DNA of 64,000 nucleotides from Staphylococcus debuckii (GCF_003718735.1 NZ_CP033460.1:930001-994000), one strand, 5' to 3'; shown: positions 37,559 through 48,687, counted from the stretch's first letter. The notes: generated from the sequence alone by a model not told the origin. Translations and numbers: made by a program.

Positions 37559-38707
37559 TTATGATACTTTTTCAACTTTATTCACAAATGCATTTGCTAT
37601 ACGACTTGCAGATTCGCGTCCGCCCATAACATTACGAGCAAATGGACCTAATTCTAAATCAGCTAAACCGCCAGAAACAAATAATCCTGGCAGCCATTCT
37701 AAGTCTTCAGAAATAGAAGGATAACCGGTTTTCGCAAGTGGTGCATCGTAAGTGTTGATTAATTTTCTGACAAGAGGTTGTCGCATTATAGTATTTTGGA
37801 ATCCAGTAGCTAGCAAGATTCTATCATATTTATAATTTTTCTCTTCTGTAATGATTTCATGATTTTTAATAGCTTGTATTTCATTTTGATGAATCACAAG
37901 TTCACCTTGCTGTTTATGTTTTTTAAGTCGTAAGTAAAGCTCTTTCGGCATTGAACCTTTATGACGCTCATTTAAGATAACGTTCATTTTCTCTTCAGAA
38001 GATTCGAGTTCTCTAAAGTGCACCATATTTTTAGGACCTAACCAACCAGGGTCAGCATCAAAGTCGTGAATTTCTATAGGTTTTTTCAACCATAGATGCA
38101 CTGTGTCAGTATCGGTTTTATTAATTAATTTTAATGTCAAATGTGCAGCTGAAATACCGCTTCCGACTACATGAGAAGTACCTTCATATTGAATAGTTTT
38201 TGATTCAAAAATATGTTGGACATCTGGTTGTGCTTGATACATTGGCGGAATATAAGGGCGATGATTGCAACCAGAAGCTAACACGACATGTTGGCTGACA
38301 ACTTGTTCGCCACTATCTAAAGTTACAATCCATTGATTATTTTCTTTAGAAATATCTGAAGCGAAAGCTTTGATGTGACGTTTATTTAAATCATAGTCAT
38401 GTAAGAGTTCATGAATGTGATCCATAAACATGTCACGTTGCGGTCTTTGATAGCGACCGTACGTGGCTCCCGTATATTGATTGCTTTTGGCGAATTGTTT
38501 TAAATGGAATGGATCCGGATGTACATGGTGTACATGCGGTGAACGTAGGAACGGCATACCAATACGGCATGAGTAATCGTCAAATTGTTCACATAGAGAT
38601 TCATGAGGATCTATAATTGTTAAGTCTTCAGCAGGTAAGCCTGAAGCACGAAGTTTAATAGCTATTGTAACAGCGTGTATACCGCCGCCGATAATTGTCC
38701 AAGACAT
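37559..38707 (-). CDS. FAD-dependent monooxygenase-like protein (IucD/SidA relative)
   Basis: A 382-residue FAD/NAD(P)-binding protein. The FAD motif WTIIGGGIHAVTIA is at the very N-terminus; the SRPHVHHVHPDPF-like stretch (FLRSPHVHHVHPDPF) and VASGCNHRPYIPP, VVGSGISAAHLTLKL and LLATGFQNTI follow the layout of lysine/ornithine N-hydroxylases and related flavin monooxygenases. No siderophore gene is nearby, so a siderophore role is not supported. GAAGGTGAC precedes the ATG on the - strand. S. aureus has a similar protein next to mnh. Confidence 0.8.
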   Translation of the reverse strand: MSWTIIGGGIHAVTIAIKLRASGLPAEDLTIIDPHESLCEQFDDYSCRIGMPFLRSPHVHHVHPDPFHLKQFAKSNQYTGATYGRYQRPQRDMFMDHIHELLHDYDLNKRHIKAFASDISKENNQWIVTLDSGEQVVSQHVVLASGCNHRPYIPPMYQAQPDVQHIFESKTIQYEGTSHVVGSGISAAHLTLKLINKTDTDTVHLWLKKPIEIHDFDADPGWLGPKNMVHFRELESSEEKMNVILNERHKGSMPKELYLRLKKHKQQGELVIHQNEIQAIKNHEIITEEKNYKYDRILLATGFQNTIMRQPLVRKLINTYDAPLAKTGYPSISEDLEWLPGLFVSGGLADLELGPFARNVMGGRESASRIANAFVNKVEKVS

Positions 38708-38791
38708 AGCGTCACCTTCTCAAATCGTAATAGTTTCGATTTATTTAATATACCATATAATCTATTACTGCTCAAGTTGACACAATAGAAA

Positions 38792-38832
38792 AAGCCTTGA
38801 GAAAGCCTAGTAAAAGGCTGGCTCAAGACTTT
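38792..38832 (-). terminator. mnh operon terminator
   Basis: Read on the - strand: AAGTCTTGAG and CTCAAGGCTT with an inner AGCCT/AGGCT pairing, followed by TTTTTCT. Confidence 0.75.
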
Positions 38833-38844
38833 AATTCAAACTAT

Positions 38845-39213
38845 TTATTTGCTGGCTGCTTTAGGTTTTTCTTCTTCAGGTTCATTAATTTCATCCAACT
38901 TTGTGGTTTTAGTGTAAGGTGTTTTAATTTTATAAGCCGCTCTGATAATTAAATGACTGGATAATGGACCAGTAATTAAGATAAATAAAATACCGATTAA
39001 GAGTTGCGGGTTAGTAAAGTGGTCTTTACCAATGAAATATAAGAATACCCCTAATAGTAAGCTCATTGAACCTAACGTAGAAGCCTTGCCTGCAGCATGT
39101 GCACGTCCGTATACATCACGTAATCTTAAAATACCGAGTGCAGAAAGGGCACTGATAAGCGCACCAATCACTACAAAGAAAAGTGACAGACTAATCATTA
39201 TTGTGTCGATCAT
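38845..39213 (-). CDS. mnhG: Na+/H+ antiporter subunit G
   Basis: A 122-residue subunit of the cation/proton antiporter CPA3 (Mnh/Mrp). Three hydrophobic helices and the conserved [29 protein letters not shown] identify MnhG/MrpG/PhaG. The ATG at 39213 is preferred to TTG 39219 because GGTGA lies upstream on the - strand. It overlaps mnhF by 23 bases and is the last gene of the operon. Confidence 0.95.
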   Translation of the reverse strand: MIDTIMISLSLFFVVIGALISALSALGILRLRDVYGRAHAAGKASTLGSMSLLLGVFLYFIGKDHFTNPQLLIGILFILITGPLSSHLIIRAAYKIKTPYTKTTKLDEINEPEEEKPKAASK

Positions 39214-39487
39214 GTTCAATCACCTTGCCTTCCTGCATGTATTTCGCGAAGACTGCTGTTCCTAAAAAGGCGATAATACCAATTAAAAGAATGGTTACAA
39301 TCATATACTTTGTATCTAAGAAGATACTGAATAGCGCTACGATGGCCATTAATTGAATACCAATCGCATCCAAAGCTACAACACGATCTGCCAAAGAAGG
39401 TCCAAGGATTACACGGACGAGCATTCCAAGTATTGAGAGTGCCACTACAATCAGTGCGATAACAATTACAATATTAAATGCAGACAT
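39191..39487 (-). CDS. mnhF: Na+/H+ antiporter subunit F
   Basis: A 98-residue membrane protein with three helices and the MnhF-type conserved [22 protein letters not shown]. It is an essential small subunit of the Mnh complex. GAGGTGGGAG precedes the ATG. The start overlaps the mnhE stop by one base. Confidence 0.95.
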   Translation of the reverse strand: MSAFNIVIVIALIVVALSILGMLVRVILGPSLADRVVALDAIGIQLMAIVALFSIFLDTKYMIVTILLIGIIAFLGTAVFAKYMQEGKVIEHDRHNND

Positions 39488-39966
39488 TAGTATTCTCCCA
39501 CCTCTCTAACAGCTTTTTCTAATGAAGATTTAATTCCTTCAATCTCTTCTTCTTTCGTACTGAAATCTAAACAGTGAATATAGATTTTGCGGTTATCATC
39601 ACTTACCCCTAAGACGATAGTACCTGGAGTGAGGGTGATGAGTGTACATAACAAGACTACTTCCCATGGACGTTTCAAGTCTGTATCATAAACAAAAAAG
39701 GCTGGCTCGTTATCCATGTGCGGTTTCGTTACGATACGAATAACATCGATATTGGCTTTGACTAGTTCGATAAAGAAAATGCAACAAAGCTTCAATGCAT
39801 AATAAAATGTAATGATATAAAAACGTCCTGGCAGAATTTTGCGCATTAAGAATACCAGTAATAATCCAAAAAGGTAACCGAGCACAAAATTGTTCAGAGT
39901 ATAACTATCGTTGACGAAGAGCCAAAATACAGCAAGTAACATATTAACTACGATTTGAACTGCCAT
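39487..39966 (-). CDS. mnhE: Na+/H+ antiporter subunit E
   Basis: A 159-residue subunit with two N-terminal helices and a cytoplasmic part ([40 protein letters not shown]), the MnhE/MrpE pattern. GGGGGTGA precedes the ATG. It lies between mnhD (one-base gap) and mnhF (one-base overlap). Confidence 0.95.
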   Translation of the reverse strand: MAVQIVVNMLLAVFWLFVNDSYTLNNFVLGYLFGLLLVFLMRKILPGRFYIITFYYALKLCCIFFIELVKANIDVIRIVTKPHMDNEPAFFVYDTDLKRPWEVVLLCTLITLTPGTIVLGVSDDNRKIYIHCLDFSTKEEEIEGIKSSLEKAVREVGEY

Positions 39967-39967
39967 A

Positions 39968-41467
39968 TTATTTCACCCCCAGAACGCTATCGATATAAGC
40001 TTTAGGATCATAGAATGTCACAGCAGCTTGTTTAAAGAATGGATATAACCAATCTGCCGCAAAACTGAAGACCACACAAAGCGCTACAGCTAGAATAGCG
40101 ACACTCAATAAACCGCGATAATGCAATTTATGATTGATTTTGTATCCTTTCGCTTCGCCAAAGAAACCTTTGATGAAAATACGCATTACTGAATAAAGAA
40201 TTAATAAACTGGAAAGTAATACGATAATACCACTGATATAAAATCCTTTTTCAAAGGCTGCGCGAACAATAAACATTTTTCCATAGAAGCCGCTGAACGG
40301 CGGAATACCGGCTAAATTCAAACAAGCAATGAAGAAAGTCCAGCCTAAGACTGGATAGCCTTTAATCAAACCGCCGAATTCTCTGATGTCGGTGGTCTTG
40401 GTGATTTTCAACATGACACCGATTAAGAAGAATAAGGCTGCTTTAATCAACATATCATTAACTGTGTAATATAATGCGCCGATGATGCCTTGTTCATTCA
40501 TCATTGCTACACCTACTAAAATGATACCTACTGCAATCATAATATTGTAGATAATAATCTTTTTCGTGTCGTTATAACTGATAGCACCGATTGAACCGAA
40601 AATAATGGTCAACAGAGCCAGCATTAACACTGTATAGTGTGAGAATGAAAGTGTATTGACAAAGAATAAACTCAATGTTCTGGCAATTGCATAGACGCCG
40701 ACTTTAGTAAGCAAGGCTCCGAAAAATGCGATAATCGCAAATGGTGGGGCATAATATGCTCCAGGCAACCATACATACATCGGAAAGGCGCCCGCTTTAG
40801 TTGCGAATACAAATAAGAACAGTACAAACACGATGCTGACAAGTCCGCTGTCTTTATCGGATAAATGCGCTAATTTACGGCTGATGTCTGCCATATTCAA
40901 AGTTCCGACTACAGAGTATAATATACCGACTGCCATAACGAAGAAAGCAGACGAAGCGACGTTCACCAGCAAGTATTTGATGCTTTCTTGCAATTGAATC
41001 TTCGTACCGCCAATTACTAGTAATGCATAAGATGAAATCAAGAAGACTTCAAAGAATACGAATAAGTTAAAGATATCTCCTGTGATAAAGGCACCGATGA
41101 TACCTGTTTCCATAAACATGACGGCGAAATAATAATAATACGTTTCGCGGTGCAAGCCGATAGATTGATAGGAAAACAAAATAATTAAGATTGTCACAAT
41201 AATACTTGTGATCACCAGTGTTGCACTGAATAAATCTAGTACAAATACGATACTATAAGGTGCTTTCCAAGAACCTAATTCTAATTTTAAAGGTCCATGA
41301 TGCCATACATTGATAAAGTTGATGATGGCTAACGCTAATGCAACGAGCGAACCTCCAAGCGCCACAAATCGCTTAATAAACGGGCGCTTACCGATGAAGA
41401 CCAGAATAATCGCTGTTAACATTGGTGCAAGAAGCATAGCTGCGAGTAAGTTATTCTCAATCATCAT
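39968..41467 (-). CDS. mnhD: Na+/H+ antiporter subunit D
   Basis: A 499-residue subunit homologous to the proton-pumping subunits NuoM and NuoN of complex I. About fourteen helices; the conserved Glu lies in [20 protein letters not shown] and the conserved Lys is in [22 protein letters not shown], with a second Lys region in [17 protein letters not shown]. Together with MnhA it should form the ion pathway. It overlaps mnhC by 11 bases. Confidence 0.96.
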   Translation of the reverse strand: MMIENNLLAAMLLAPMLTAIILVFIGKRPFIKRFVALGGSLVALALAIINFINVWHHGPLKLELGSWKAPYSIVFVLDLFSATLVITSIIVTILIILFSYQSIGLHRETYYYYFAVMFMETGIIGAFITGDIFNLFVFFEVFLISSYALLVIGGTKIQLQESIKYLLVNVASSAFFVMAVGILYSVVGTLNMADISRKLAHLSDKDSGLVSIVFVLFLFVFATKAGAFPMYVWLPGAYYAPPFAIIAFFGALLTKVGVYAIARTLSLFFVNTLSFSHYTVLMLALLTIIFGSIGAISYNDTKKIIIYNIMIAVGIILVGVAMMNEQGIIGALYYTVNDMLIKAALFFLIGVMLKITKTTDIREFGGLIKGYPVLGWTFFIACLNLAGIPPFSGFYGKMFIVRAAFEKGFYISGIIVLLSSLLILYSVMRIFIKGFFGEAKGYKINHKLHYRGLLSVAILAVALCVVFSFAADWLYPFFKQAAVTFYDPKAYIDSVLGVK

Positions 41468-41801
41468 CTTCAGGCACCCCTTTCATACGTTCTACGTTGT
41501 CTGTACCTAGTTCTTTGTAACTTCTGAAAGCAAGTACCAGGAAGAATGCAGTAACTGCGAATGAAATTACAATTGCTGTTAAAATCAATGCTTGCGGAAT
41601 AGGATCCACATAATTCTTTGTTCCAGGTTGAAAGATAGGCACTGCGCCGTCATTTAATCCACCCATTGTGATAAGGAATAAGTTAGCTGCGTGCGTTTGA
41701 ACTGCGGTACCGATAATGATACGAATCAAGCTTTTAGATAAAATGAGATAGACGCTGATTGATGTTAAGATACCGCAGACGATAATCATAATTATTTCCA
41801 T
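41457..41801 (-). CDS. mnhC: Na+/H+ antiporter subunit C
   Basis: A 114-residue subunit related to NuoK. Three helices with the conserved NLFLITMGG and [20 protein letters not shown] of MnhC/MrpC. GGAGAG precedes the ATG, which overlaps the mnhB stop by one base. Confidence 0.95.
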   Translation of the reverse strand: MEIIMIIVCGILTSISVYLILSKSLIRIIIGTAVQTHAANLFLITMGGLNDGAVPIFQPGTKNYVDPIPQALILTAIVISFAVTAFFLVLAFRSYKELGTDNVERMKGVPEDDD

Positions 41802-42229
41802 TACTCATTCTCTCCAATCGCTAAGATTATAGTCATTACCGTGCCGACAACTGCAAGCAGTACACCCAAATCAAAGAAGAGGGCAGTGTGCACTTGCATC
41901 GGTTTAAGTAACGGAAGCGGAATTTCAAACACGCGATGTGTAAAGAAATTTTTTCCGTATAACCAACTTGCACAAGGTGTTAAAGCACAAAACGTCAAAC
42001 CGATTGCAATTAATTTTTTAAAGTCCCAAGGGAAGATTTTCCGCATCGTTTTTACGTCGAAGGCTACTGAGAAAAGTACTAGTGAACTTGAAACTAGCAA
42101 TCCTCCAATAAAGCCGCCTCCTGGTTGATAATGTCCATTTAAGAATAACGAAAAAGCGAAAACCATAATCAAGAAGAAAATGATAATAGTTGAATATTGA
42201 AAGATGATATTATTTTTCTGTCTGTTCAT
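41801..42229 (-). CDS. mnhB: Na+/H+ antiporter subunit B
   Basis: A 142-residue subunit with four helices and the MnhB/MrpB motif [18 protein letters not shown]. The start at 42229 ([10 protein letters not shown]) is chosen because GGTGGAAG lies before it and the length then equals that of S. aureus MnhB; a longer start at 42292 would lie within mnhA. It overlaps the mnhA end by 20 bases. Confidence 0.95.
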   Translation of the reverse strand: MNRQKNNIIFQYSTIIIFFLIMVFAFSLFLNGHYQPGGGFIGGLLVSSSLVLFSVAFDVKTMRKIFPWDFKKLIAIGLTFCALTPCASWLYGKNFFTHRVFEIPLPLLKPMQVHTALFFDLGVLLAVVGTVMTIILAIGENE

Positions 42230-44627
42230 TTTCTTCCACCCTTTCATAACCGTTTTTATGCTTAGAACGCAATTTGATAAGTGTATAAACACCTAATCCG
42301 GCAATACCTAATACTGATGATTCGAATAAAGTATCGGTACCACGGAAGTCAACTAAAATAACGTTAACCATATTGTTTCCGTGAGCTAAGCTGTGTACAT
42401 TTGCTTTGTAGTAAGCAGCAATAGATTCAAAGTGCTGATTACCATAGGCAATTAAACCAAGTACTGTTACAGCAAGTCCAACACCAGCAGCAATAAGCGC
42501 ATTACCAATCTTGAACGATCTAGATTCGTTATAACGGTTTAAGTTTGGTAAATGGTAGAAACATAATAAGAACAATGCTGTAGAAATCGTTTCTACCACA
42601 AATTGTGTTAATGCTAAGTCTGGAGCATTAAAGAAAATAAAGAATATTGCCATTGAGTAACCTACAGCACTCAACATGATAATACTGAACAATCTTGAAC
42701 GTGCAAAGACGATCATTGTTGCTGAAGCCAGTATCATAATGACAATAATGATTTCAGTAGTACGTAATCGACTGACATGTTCAAAGTTCAAGCTGAACGG
42801 CATACAAAGTAAAGTAATTAAAGTCAAGGCAATCAAACTACCTAAAATGACAATTAACTTATTGCGAATAAAGCCGCTCATATAAGTGCGTGTAATTTTC
42901 TTCGAGTAGAATGGCATATAGCGTCCAGAGCGGTCATATAAATAGTTCAGCTCTAAACGTTCTGGAATCGCTTCGATAATTTTGACCCACTTATGATAGG
43001 CAAAGATTAGGCCGATGCCTGCTGCATAAATAAACAATGTAGCAAAGAATGCCGGTGTAAATCCATGGAATAAATGGAATTCAGCATGCGGAATATGCGC
43101 GTTGCTGATTGCACGGCTTGCTGGGTCTATAATTGATTGCGTTAAAATTGCCGGGAATAAACCGAACACGACAACTAAAATAGCAAGAAAAGCTGGCGCT
43201 ATCCACATCATTACTGAAGGTTCATGCGGTTTATCTGGTAAAGATTCAGGTTTATAAGTGCCCCAGAAAATTTGGCCGATGAAACGTACTGAATAAACGA
43301 ATGTAAATAAACTACCTACTATTGCTACAATAGGAATTAAGACACCTAAAGTATTTAAACTAAATAGGTGAGAGTGTGTCACATTGATCATCGCCTCTAA
43401 GAAGCTTTCTTTTGATAAGAAGCCATTAAACGGCGGTACACCAGCCATACTTAAAGCTGTGATGACTGTGATGGTGAAAGAAATCGGCATTACAGTCATT
43501 AATCCGCCTAGTTTGCGAACATCTCTTGTGCCTGTCTCATGATCAATGATTCCAGCAACCATAAAGAGTGCACATTTGAATGTTGCATGGTTGATTAAAT
43601 GGAATACCGCTGCGATAAAAGCGGCAGCATAGAATTGGCTTTGTGCGCCTTGGTAATGGTAACTGACTGCTCCAATTCCTAACATTGCCATGACCATTCC
43701 TAATTGTGAAACCGTCGAAAAGGCTAAGATTCCTTTTAAATCAAGTTGTTTTGTTGCATTGAGAGAGCCCCAGAATAATGTAATTAAACCGATTGCTGTG
43801 ACTGTCCAAATCCAACCTTCTGATAGTGCAAAAATCGGTGTGAGACGTGCAACTAAGTATATTCCGGCTTTTACCATAGTCGCTGAATGCAAGTAAGCGC
43901 TGACAGGTGTCGGTGCTTCCATCGCATCTGGCAACCAGATGTAAAATGGGAATTGTGCAGATTTTGTCATTGCACCAAAGAGTATTAAAATCATGGCCAA
44001 AATAAATGTTGGACTAGATTGAATCTCAGAGGCATGTGCAATGAGATGGCGAATACTTGTTGAATGTCCTGAAAGTGTCATTAAGATAAGGCCGCCGAGT
44101 AATGATAAACCGCCAAATACTGTAATTAATAACGATTTTTGAGCGCCATACAATGAAGCTTGTCTTGTACGCCAAAAAGAAATAAGTAAGAAACTAGAAA
44201 ATGAAGTCATTTCCCAGAATAAATACAGCATAAAGACGTTATCAGATAAAACGACGCCTAACATTGCACCCATGAAGAGTAATAAATAACAGTAAAAATT
44301 CCCTAACTGTTCATTTTTGCTCAAATAGCTGATTGAATAAAAGGTAACAAGCGATCCGATACCTGTAATCAACAAGCTGAAGAGTAGACTGAGCCCATCC
44401 ACATACAAATTAAAATTCATACCGATTTGCGGCATCCATAACAATTGTGCAAATCGATGATTACCTGACATAGTTGTCGAAATATAACTTAGAAAATAAA
44501 TAAATAAGACAACGGGGACAGGCAATACAAACCATCCTATATGTATGCGTTTAACAAAACGATAAACAATAGGGATAATGAGTGCAAAGATGAACGGCAA
44601 CAATACCGCTGCATGTAACCAACTCAT
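42210..44627 (-). CDS. mnhA: Na+/H+ antiporter subunit A
   Basis: An 805-residue subunit, the largest of the complex and related to NuoL. The conserved membrane Glu is in [20 protein letters not shown] and the Lys motif is in [40 protein letters not shown]; the C-terminal part carries the extra MnhA helices homologous to NuoJ. With MnhB-G it exchanges Na+ for H+ and supports pH and salt tolerance. AAAGGAGGA precedes the ATG. It is the first gene of the - strand operon mnhABCDEFG. Confidence 0.96.
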   Translation of the reverse strand: MSWLHAAVLLPFIFALIIPIVYRFVKRIHIGWFVLPVPVVLFIYFLSYISTTMSGNHRFAQLLWMPQIGMNFNLYVDGLSLLFSLLITGIGSLVTFYSISYLSKNEQLGNFYCYLLLFMGAMLGVVLSDNVFMLYLFWEMTSFSSFLLISFWRTRQASLYGAQKSLLITVFGGLSLLGGLILMTLSGHSTSIRHLIAHASEIQSSPTFILAMILILFGAMTKSAQFPFYIWLPDAMEAPTPVSAYLHSATMVKAGIYLVARLTPIFALSEGWIWTVTAIGLITLFWGSLNATKQLDLKGILAFSTVSQLGMVMAMLGIGAVSYHYQGAQSQFYAAAFIAAVFHLINHATFKCALFMVAGIIDHETGTRDVRKLGGLMTVMPISFTITVITALSMAGVPPFNGFLSKESFLEAMINVTHSHLFSLNTLGVLIPIVAIVGSLFTFVYSVRFIGQIFWGTYKPESLPDKPHEPSVMMWIAPAFLAILVVVFGLFPAILTQSIIDPASRAISNAHIPHAEFHLFHGFTPAFFATLFIYAAGIGLIFAYHKWVKIIEAIPERLELNYLYDRSGRYMPFYSKKITRTYMSGFIRNKLIVILGSLIALTLITLLCMPFSLNFEHVSRLRTTEIIIVIMILASATMIVFARSRLFSIIMLSAVGYSMAIFFIFFNAPDLALTQFVVETISTALFLLCFYHLPNLNRYNESRSFKIGNALIAAGVGLAVTVLGLIAYGNQHFESIAAYYKANVHSLAHGNNMVNVILVDFRGTDTLFESSVLGIAGLGVYTLIKLRSKHKNGYERVEENEQTEK

Positions 44628-44698
44628 TATTTGTCCTCCTTTGAATATAAGATATCCTCATTATACATCATTGTTAAGGCTCGAAAAACCTTGTTTTA

Positions 44699-44721
44699 CG
44701 GTAACACGCTTACATTTACCG
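44699..44721. promoter_or_regulatory. Dyad in the kapB-mnhA gap
   Basis: CGGTAA and TTACCG are inverted repeats 11 bases apart. They lie about 70 bases before mnhA. A TATAAT read on the - strand at 44659-44664 could be the mnh -10 box. Operator status is only inferred. Confidence 0.35.
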
Positions 44722-44763
44722 GAACTGTTAAATAGGAAGAAATGTATATTTTTAGAGAAAAAA

Positions 44764-45147
44764 TTATTTGAAACTTTGTTTGTATTGAATACTGTAATCC
44801 TTTTTAAGTTCGTTTAAATTTTCTAATGATCGTTTAGCATGAGGTGTTTCTGCGTCTTTCAATTTCTCTTCTAAATCTGTAATGGCTTTTTGCAGTGATT
44901 CTTCATAAGGCATCTCTGCAACATTGAACTCACGTAATTGTGATTTCGGTGTGAAACGTTTTTCATAATGACTTAATGCGCGGCGTTCGTGGAAAAATAC
45001 ATCATCGACAGCATTCGGATTATGTAAATCTCCTTGTTTCGGATGCTTGATAACTTGTTCTACTTTGACCAGCACTTCTCCATTGTCTTTTTCTTCAACA
45101 ATTGAAACGCCGTAACTTCCTGTTTTATGTGAAAAGCGATATAACAT
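44764..45147 (-). CDS. Kinase-associated lipoprotein B-like protein
   Basis: A 127-residue protein matching the KapB domain (MLYRFSHKTGSYGVSIVEE, HPKQGDLHNPNAVDDVFFHERRALSHYEKRF), with a C-terminal coiled coil. In Bacillus KapB assists the KinB sporulation sensor and carries a lipid anchor; here there is no lipobox signal peptide, so the name kinase-associated lipoprotein is misleading. GAAAGGAAG precedes the ATG on the - strand. It is divergent from the cyclophilin gene. Confidence 0.85.
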   Translation of the reverse strand: MLYRFSHKTGSYGVSIVEEKDNGEVLVKVEQVIKHPKQGDLHNPNAVDDVFFHERRALSHYEKRFTPKSQLREFNVAEMPYEESLQKAITDLEEKLKDAETPHAKRSLENLNELKKDYSIQYKQSFK

Positions 45148-45218
45148 TTTAATACTTCCTTTCTGTGGTATATGTTACTATAAACGTATATCAATCTTAA
45201 CATGAATGGAGAATTAAG

Positions 45219-45812
45219 ATGGCAAACTATCCTCAATTAAATAAAGAAGTGCAAGATAATGAAATCAAAGCAGTCATGCATACAAACAAAGGTGACATGA
45301 CGTTTAAATTATTTCCTGATTTAGCGCCTAAAACAGTTAAAAACTTTGTGCAACATGCTAAAGACGGTTATTATGACGGAATTACTTTCCACCGTGTCAT
45401 CAACGACTTTATGGTACAAGGCGGTGACCCTACAGCAACAGGTATGGGCGGCGAAAGTATCTATGGCGGACCATTTGAAGATGAATTTTCAATGGAAGCT
45501 TTCAACTTATATGGCGCATTATCAATGGCAAATGCAGGACCGAACACAAATGGTTCTCAGTTCTTTATTGTGCAAATGAAAGAAGTACCGGAAAATATGC
45601 TGAGCCAATTAGCTGATGGCGGATGGCCTGAACCGATTGTTGAAGCGTACGGGGAAAAAGGCGGTACGCCATGGTTAGACCAAAAACATACTGTATTCGG
45701 TCAAATTATTGATGGAGAAGCGACATTGGAAGATATCGCAAATACTAAAGTAGGACCACAAGATAAACCATTACACGATGTAGTCATTGAATCTATTGAT
45801 ATTGAAGATTAA
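45219..45812 (+). CDS. Peptidyl-prolyl cis-trans isomerase, cyclophilin type
   Basis: A 197-residue cytoplasmic cyclophilin. It has the core [19 protein letters not shown] (with catalytic Arg), [18 protein letters not shown] and the C-terminal [17 protein letters not shown]. It catalyses proline isomerisation in folding proteins. There is no signal peptide or lipobox, so it is not the extracellular PrsA type. Orthologues (ppiB) lie at this place in staphylococci. A hairpin terminator follows. Confidence 0.93.
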   Translation: MANYPQLNKEVQDNEIKAVMHTNKGDMTFKLFPDLAPKTVKNFVQHAKDGYYDGITFHRVINDFMVQGGDPTATGMGGESIYGGPFEDEFSMEAFNLYGALSMANAGPNTNGSQFFIVQMKEVPENMLSQLADGGWPEPIVEAYGEKGGTPWLDQKHTVFGQIIDGEATLEDIANTKVGPQDKPLHDVVIESIDIED

Positions 45813-45853
45813 GCATCAATATAGTTAAAATAATGTATATAAAATGTATATAA

Positions 45854-45893
45854 CAAGTAGGAATGTGTCACGAGCGCATTTCTACTTTCTATT
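45854..45893 (+). terminator. Cyclophilin gene terminator
   Basis: AAGTAGGAATGTG pairs with CGCATTTCTACTTT (G-T pairs) around TCACGAG, followed by a mixed T tract. Confidence 0.75.
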
Positions 45894-45923
45894 TGTAAAA
45901 AAGGAAATAATGGAGGGTAATCC

Positions 45924-46190
45924 ATGGCAGAGAAAGAAAAGAATGAAGTGAACATTGCGTTATATCAATTGCTTGCAGATTGGAACCCAATGCACTTTGA
46001 AGATAAAACAATGGGAGACGCTGAAGTGTATGAAATGATGGATGCGGTTCACCAAATAGATGATGTGAATGAGTTGGCACAAAAATTCCAGTCAATTTTC
46101 CAGTATTCTTTTGAAGAAAAGTTACCGATAGCAAATTGTCTGAAGAAAGCGAATGAAGCTTTATCCTTAGAAGGAACATGTGGTTTGTAA
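45924..46190 (+). CDS. DUF1871 family protein
   Basis: An 88-residue acidic, all-helical protein (NEVNIALYQLLADWNPMHF...EVYEMMDAVHQIDDV) of the DUF1871 family of Bacillus and Staphylococcus. Function is unknown. GGAGGG precedes the ATG. It is followed after 27 bases by a Nudix gene, with which it is probably co-transcribed. Confidence 0.8.
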   Translation: MAEKEKNEVNIALYQLLADWNPMHFEDKTMGDAEVYEMMDAVHQIDDVNELAQKFQSIFQYSFEEKLPIANCLKKANEALSLEGTCGL

Positions 46191-46217
46191 GCTATAAAGC
46201 ATAGGGAGGATTTGAAA

Positions 46218-46745
46218 ATGGCAGAAATGCTCGATTTGTATAATCAATACCGTCAACAGCTTAAAGGGCAAACAAAAGAACGTGGTAACACACTAGATGA
46301 AGGCACTTTTCATTTAGTAGCGCATATTTGTATTTTCAACCAACAAGGTGAAATGTTGATTCAACAACGTAAATTCAATAAGAAACTCTGGCCCGGGTTA
46401 TGGGATTTCAGTGCAGCCGGTGCGGTCATGCAAGGAGAAACCAGCAATGTTGCAGCTCAACGAGAAATCAAGGAGGAGTTGGATTTGGATATCGACTTAT
46501 CCAAAACACGTCCGCAAATTTCGATGACCTTCCCATTCGGCTTTGATGATATTTATCTGATACGCACGAATGGAGAACTGAAGGATATTCATATTGAAGA
46601 AGATGAAGTAGAAGCGATACATTTTGCAAGTAGAGAAGAGATTGTCGAGCTGATAAAAACAGAAAAATTTATTAACTACAAACCAGGTTTAATTGATTTG
46701 ATATTTGATTTTGTTGAAAGTGATAATGACGGGATGTATCAATGA
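46218..46745 (+). CDS. Nudix hydrolase
   Basis: A 175-residue Nudix protein. The Nudix box runs GAVMQGETSNVAAQREIKEE, followed by LDLD: the Gly after REIKEEL is Asp, and the other catalytic acids (E, REIKEE) are kept. The RKFNKKLWPGLWDFSAAG segment is like the IDI/YfcD-type Nudix group. The substrate is not determined. The ATG at 46218 is chosen because GGGAGG lies before it; TTG 46212 lies too close to that site. Confidence 0.87.
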   Translation: MAEMLDLYNQYRQQLKGQTKERGNTLDEGTFHLVAHICIFNQQGEMLIQQRKFNKKLWPGLWDFSAAGAVMQGETSNVAAQREIKEELDLDIDLSKTRPQISMTFPFGFDDIYLIRTNGELKDIHIEEDEVEAIHFASREEIVELIKTEKFINYKPGLIDLIFDFVESDNDGMYQ

Positions 46746-46897
46746 AATAATATACTGATGACACATGCTTATTTTCTTGTTATTAACTTACTTATTTCAG
46801 AAAATAACCTTTTAAAATATCGTTTATGTTAGTGACTAGTTTTTATTTATGCTATGATAACTATGTTAGAAATAATACGAATTAAGGGGTTATTAAG

Positions 46898-47284
46898 TTG
46901 AATAATCACTATCAAATAGGTCAGCACGTGAAAGTTAAAGTGACTGGTATTCAACCTTATGGCGCATTTGTAGAAACCCCTGACAACACGGAAGGACTCA
47001 TTCACATTTCAGAAATTATGAATGATTACGTACATAATTTGAATCGTTTCTTATCTGAGGGACAAATCGTCCGTGCTAAAATCCTCTCAATTGACGAGGA
47101 AGGCAAACTTAATTTGTCATTGAAAGACAATGACTATTTTAAAAATTATGAGCGTAAAAAAGAGAGAAAATCTGTATTGGATGAGATCAAAGAAACTGAA
47201 AAATACGGGTTTCAAACATTAGAAGAACGTTTGCCGGTTTGGATTACGCAGTCTAAGAAAATGATTAAAGAAAATAAATTGTAG
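46898..47284 (+). CDS. S1 RNA-binding domain protein (YugI/GSP13-like)
   Basis: A 128-residue protein with one S1 domain at residues 5-75 (YQIGQHVKVKVTGIQPYGAFVETPD, then GLIHISEI, VRAKILSIDEEGKLNLSLKD) and a basic helical tail. Orthologues such as B. subtilis YugI/GSP13 are ribosome-associated general stress proteins. It begins with TTG at 46898, preceded by AAGGGG; no ATG fits. A nested hairpin terminator lies downstream. Confidence 0.88.
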   Translation: MNNHYQIGQHVKVKVTGIQPYGAFVETPDNTEGLIHISEIMNDYVHNLNRFLSEGQIVRAKILSIDEEGKLNLSLKDNDYFKNYERKKERKSVLDEIKETEKYGFQTLEERLPVWITQSKKMIKENKL

Positions 47285-47330
47285 CTGGTTCTTAATATAC
47301 GCAGTTACAGTGCTTTTAATCAATGACAAA

Positions 47331-47378
47331 GCCAGAGAGCAGGACATTATTTTGTCCCAGCCCCCTGGCTTTTCGTTT
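47331..47378 (+). terminator. Nested terminator after the S1 gene
   Basis: Outer GCCAG/CTGGC and inner GGACA/TGTCC stems. The GGGACA/TGTCCC core is the same theme as in the composite elements at 13789 and 48656. Confidence 0.7.
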
Positions 47379-47508
47379 TGCTGACAACTTTCAGCGGGTA
47401 AAAATTAGAGGCGAAATATATGAGTTGGATAAGCAGTTTTTTTCGGTATCAAAGCATTCTGATGTAAAATAGACGATTACAAAGAGATAACGAGGAGGAT
47501 TTAGCAAT

Positions 47509-48633
47509 ATGGATAAAAAGTATGAGCCTTTATTTACTGAATATACATTGCCGAATGGCGTAGCAATTCGCAATAGATTTGTACTCGCGCCGTTAACACA
47601 TGTTTCTTCTAATGATGACGGCACTATCGCTGACGTTGAACTGCCTTATATGGAAAAACGTTCTAAAGATGTCGGCATCAGCATTACAGCAGCAAGCAAT
47701 GTGACGGATTTAGGCAAGGCCTTTCCAGGTCAACCTTCTATAGCACATGATTCTGATATCCCAGGATTGAAGAAATTAGCCAAAGTCATGAAGAAGAACG
47801 GCGCGAAAGCACTCGTGCAAATTCATCATGGCGGCGCACAAGCACTGCCTAATTTAACGCCTGGCGGAGATGTCGCAGCACCAAGTCCAGTTGATTTGAA
47901 AAGCTTCGGACAACCAGAAGAACATCATGCACGCGAAATCACACCAGATGAAATTAAAGAGACGATTAAAGCATTTGGTGAAGCAACACGCCGCGCAATT
48001 GAAGCGGGATTTGATGGCGTAGAAATTCATGGTGCGAACCATTATTTAATTCATCAATTTGTTTCGCCATACTATAATCGCAGAAACGATGAATGGAAAG
48101 ATCCATTTAAATTCCCATTAGCAGTAGTCGATTCTGTAGTTAACACTGCAAAAGAACATGCCGATTCAAATTTCATTATCGGTTACCGCTTCTCTCCAGA
48201 AGAAGCCGAAGAACCGGGCATTAAAATGGAATTGACTAAAGAGTTGCTTGAACATTTAAGAGACCAGCCTTTAGATTATCTGCACTGTTCTTTATTCGAT
48301 ATTCATTCAAAAACAAGAGAAGGTCGCTACAAAGGCGAAGAACGCATTAAACTCTTGCACGAATGGATCGGTGGAAAAATGCCTTTAATCGGCATCGGCT
48401 CAATATTCACACCAGAAGATGCCTTATCAGCATTTGAAACAGGCGTAGAATTTATAGCCTTAGGTCGTGAATTATTATTAGATTCACGCTTTATCGAAAA
48501 AATTAAAGACGGCAAAACAGATGAAATCATTTCATACTTTGATCCGACACGCGAAGATAAACACGAATTGCCGCCTAACTTGTGGAAACAATTTGATGAA
48601 GATTTTTACCCACTACCTAAAAAAGAAAAATAA
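47509..48633 (+). CDS. NADH-dependent flavin oxidoreductase (Old Yellow Enzyme family)
   Basis: A 374-residue FMN-binding TIM-barrel enzyme of the OYE family. VLAPLTHVSS is the FMN-contact strand, LVQIHHGG is the family loop, EIHGANHYLIHQFVSPYYNRRND carries the substrate-binding residues, and GIGSIFTPEDALSA with FIALGRELLLD holds the FMN phosphate. Longer than the compact YqjM/NamA group. It reduces activated C=C bonds; the natural substrate is unknown. GAGGAGG precedes the ATG. Confidence 0.88.
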   Translation: MDKKYEPLFTEYTLPNGVAIRNRFVLAPLTHVSSNDDGTIADVELPYMEKRSKDVGISITAASNVTDLGKAFPGQPSIAHDSDIPGLKKLAKVMKKNGAKALVQIHHGGAQALPNLTPGGDVAAPSPVDLKSFGQPEEHHAREITPDEIKETIKAFGEATRRAIEAGFDGVEIHGANHYLIHQFVSPYYNRRNDEWKDPFKFPLAVVDSVVNTAKEHADSNFIIGYRFSPEEAEEPGIKMELTKELLEHLRDQPLDYLHCSLFDIHSKTREGRYKGEERIKLLHEWIGGKMPLIGIGSIFTPEDALSAFETGVEFIALGRELLLDSRFIEKIKDGKTDEIISYFDPTREDKHELPPNLWKQFDEDFYPLPKKEK

Positions 48634-48655
48634 TTGTGTGCTGGAAGCAGAATAA

Positions 48656-48687
48656 GGGCGGAACATTTCAATGATGTCCCGCTCTTT
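48656..48687 (+). terminator. Terminator after the Old Yellow Enzyme gene
   Basis: GGGCGGAACAT pairs with ATGTCCCGCTC around TTCAAT, followed by four T residues. Confidence 0.75.

Noticed and set aside
37559..38707. A siderophore biosynthesis monooxygenase
   Set aside because: The fold resembles IucD/SidA, but no siderophore synthetase or transport gene is near it, and the gene is next to mnh in other staphylococci too.
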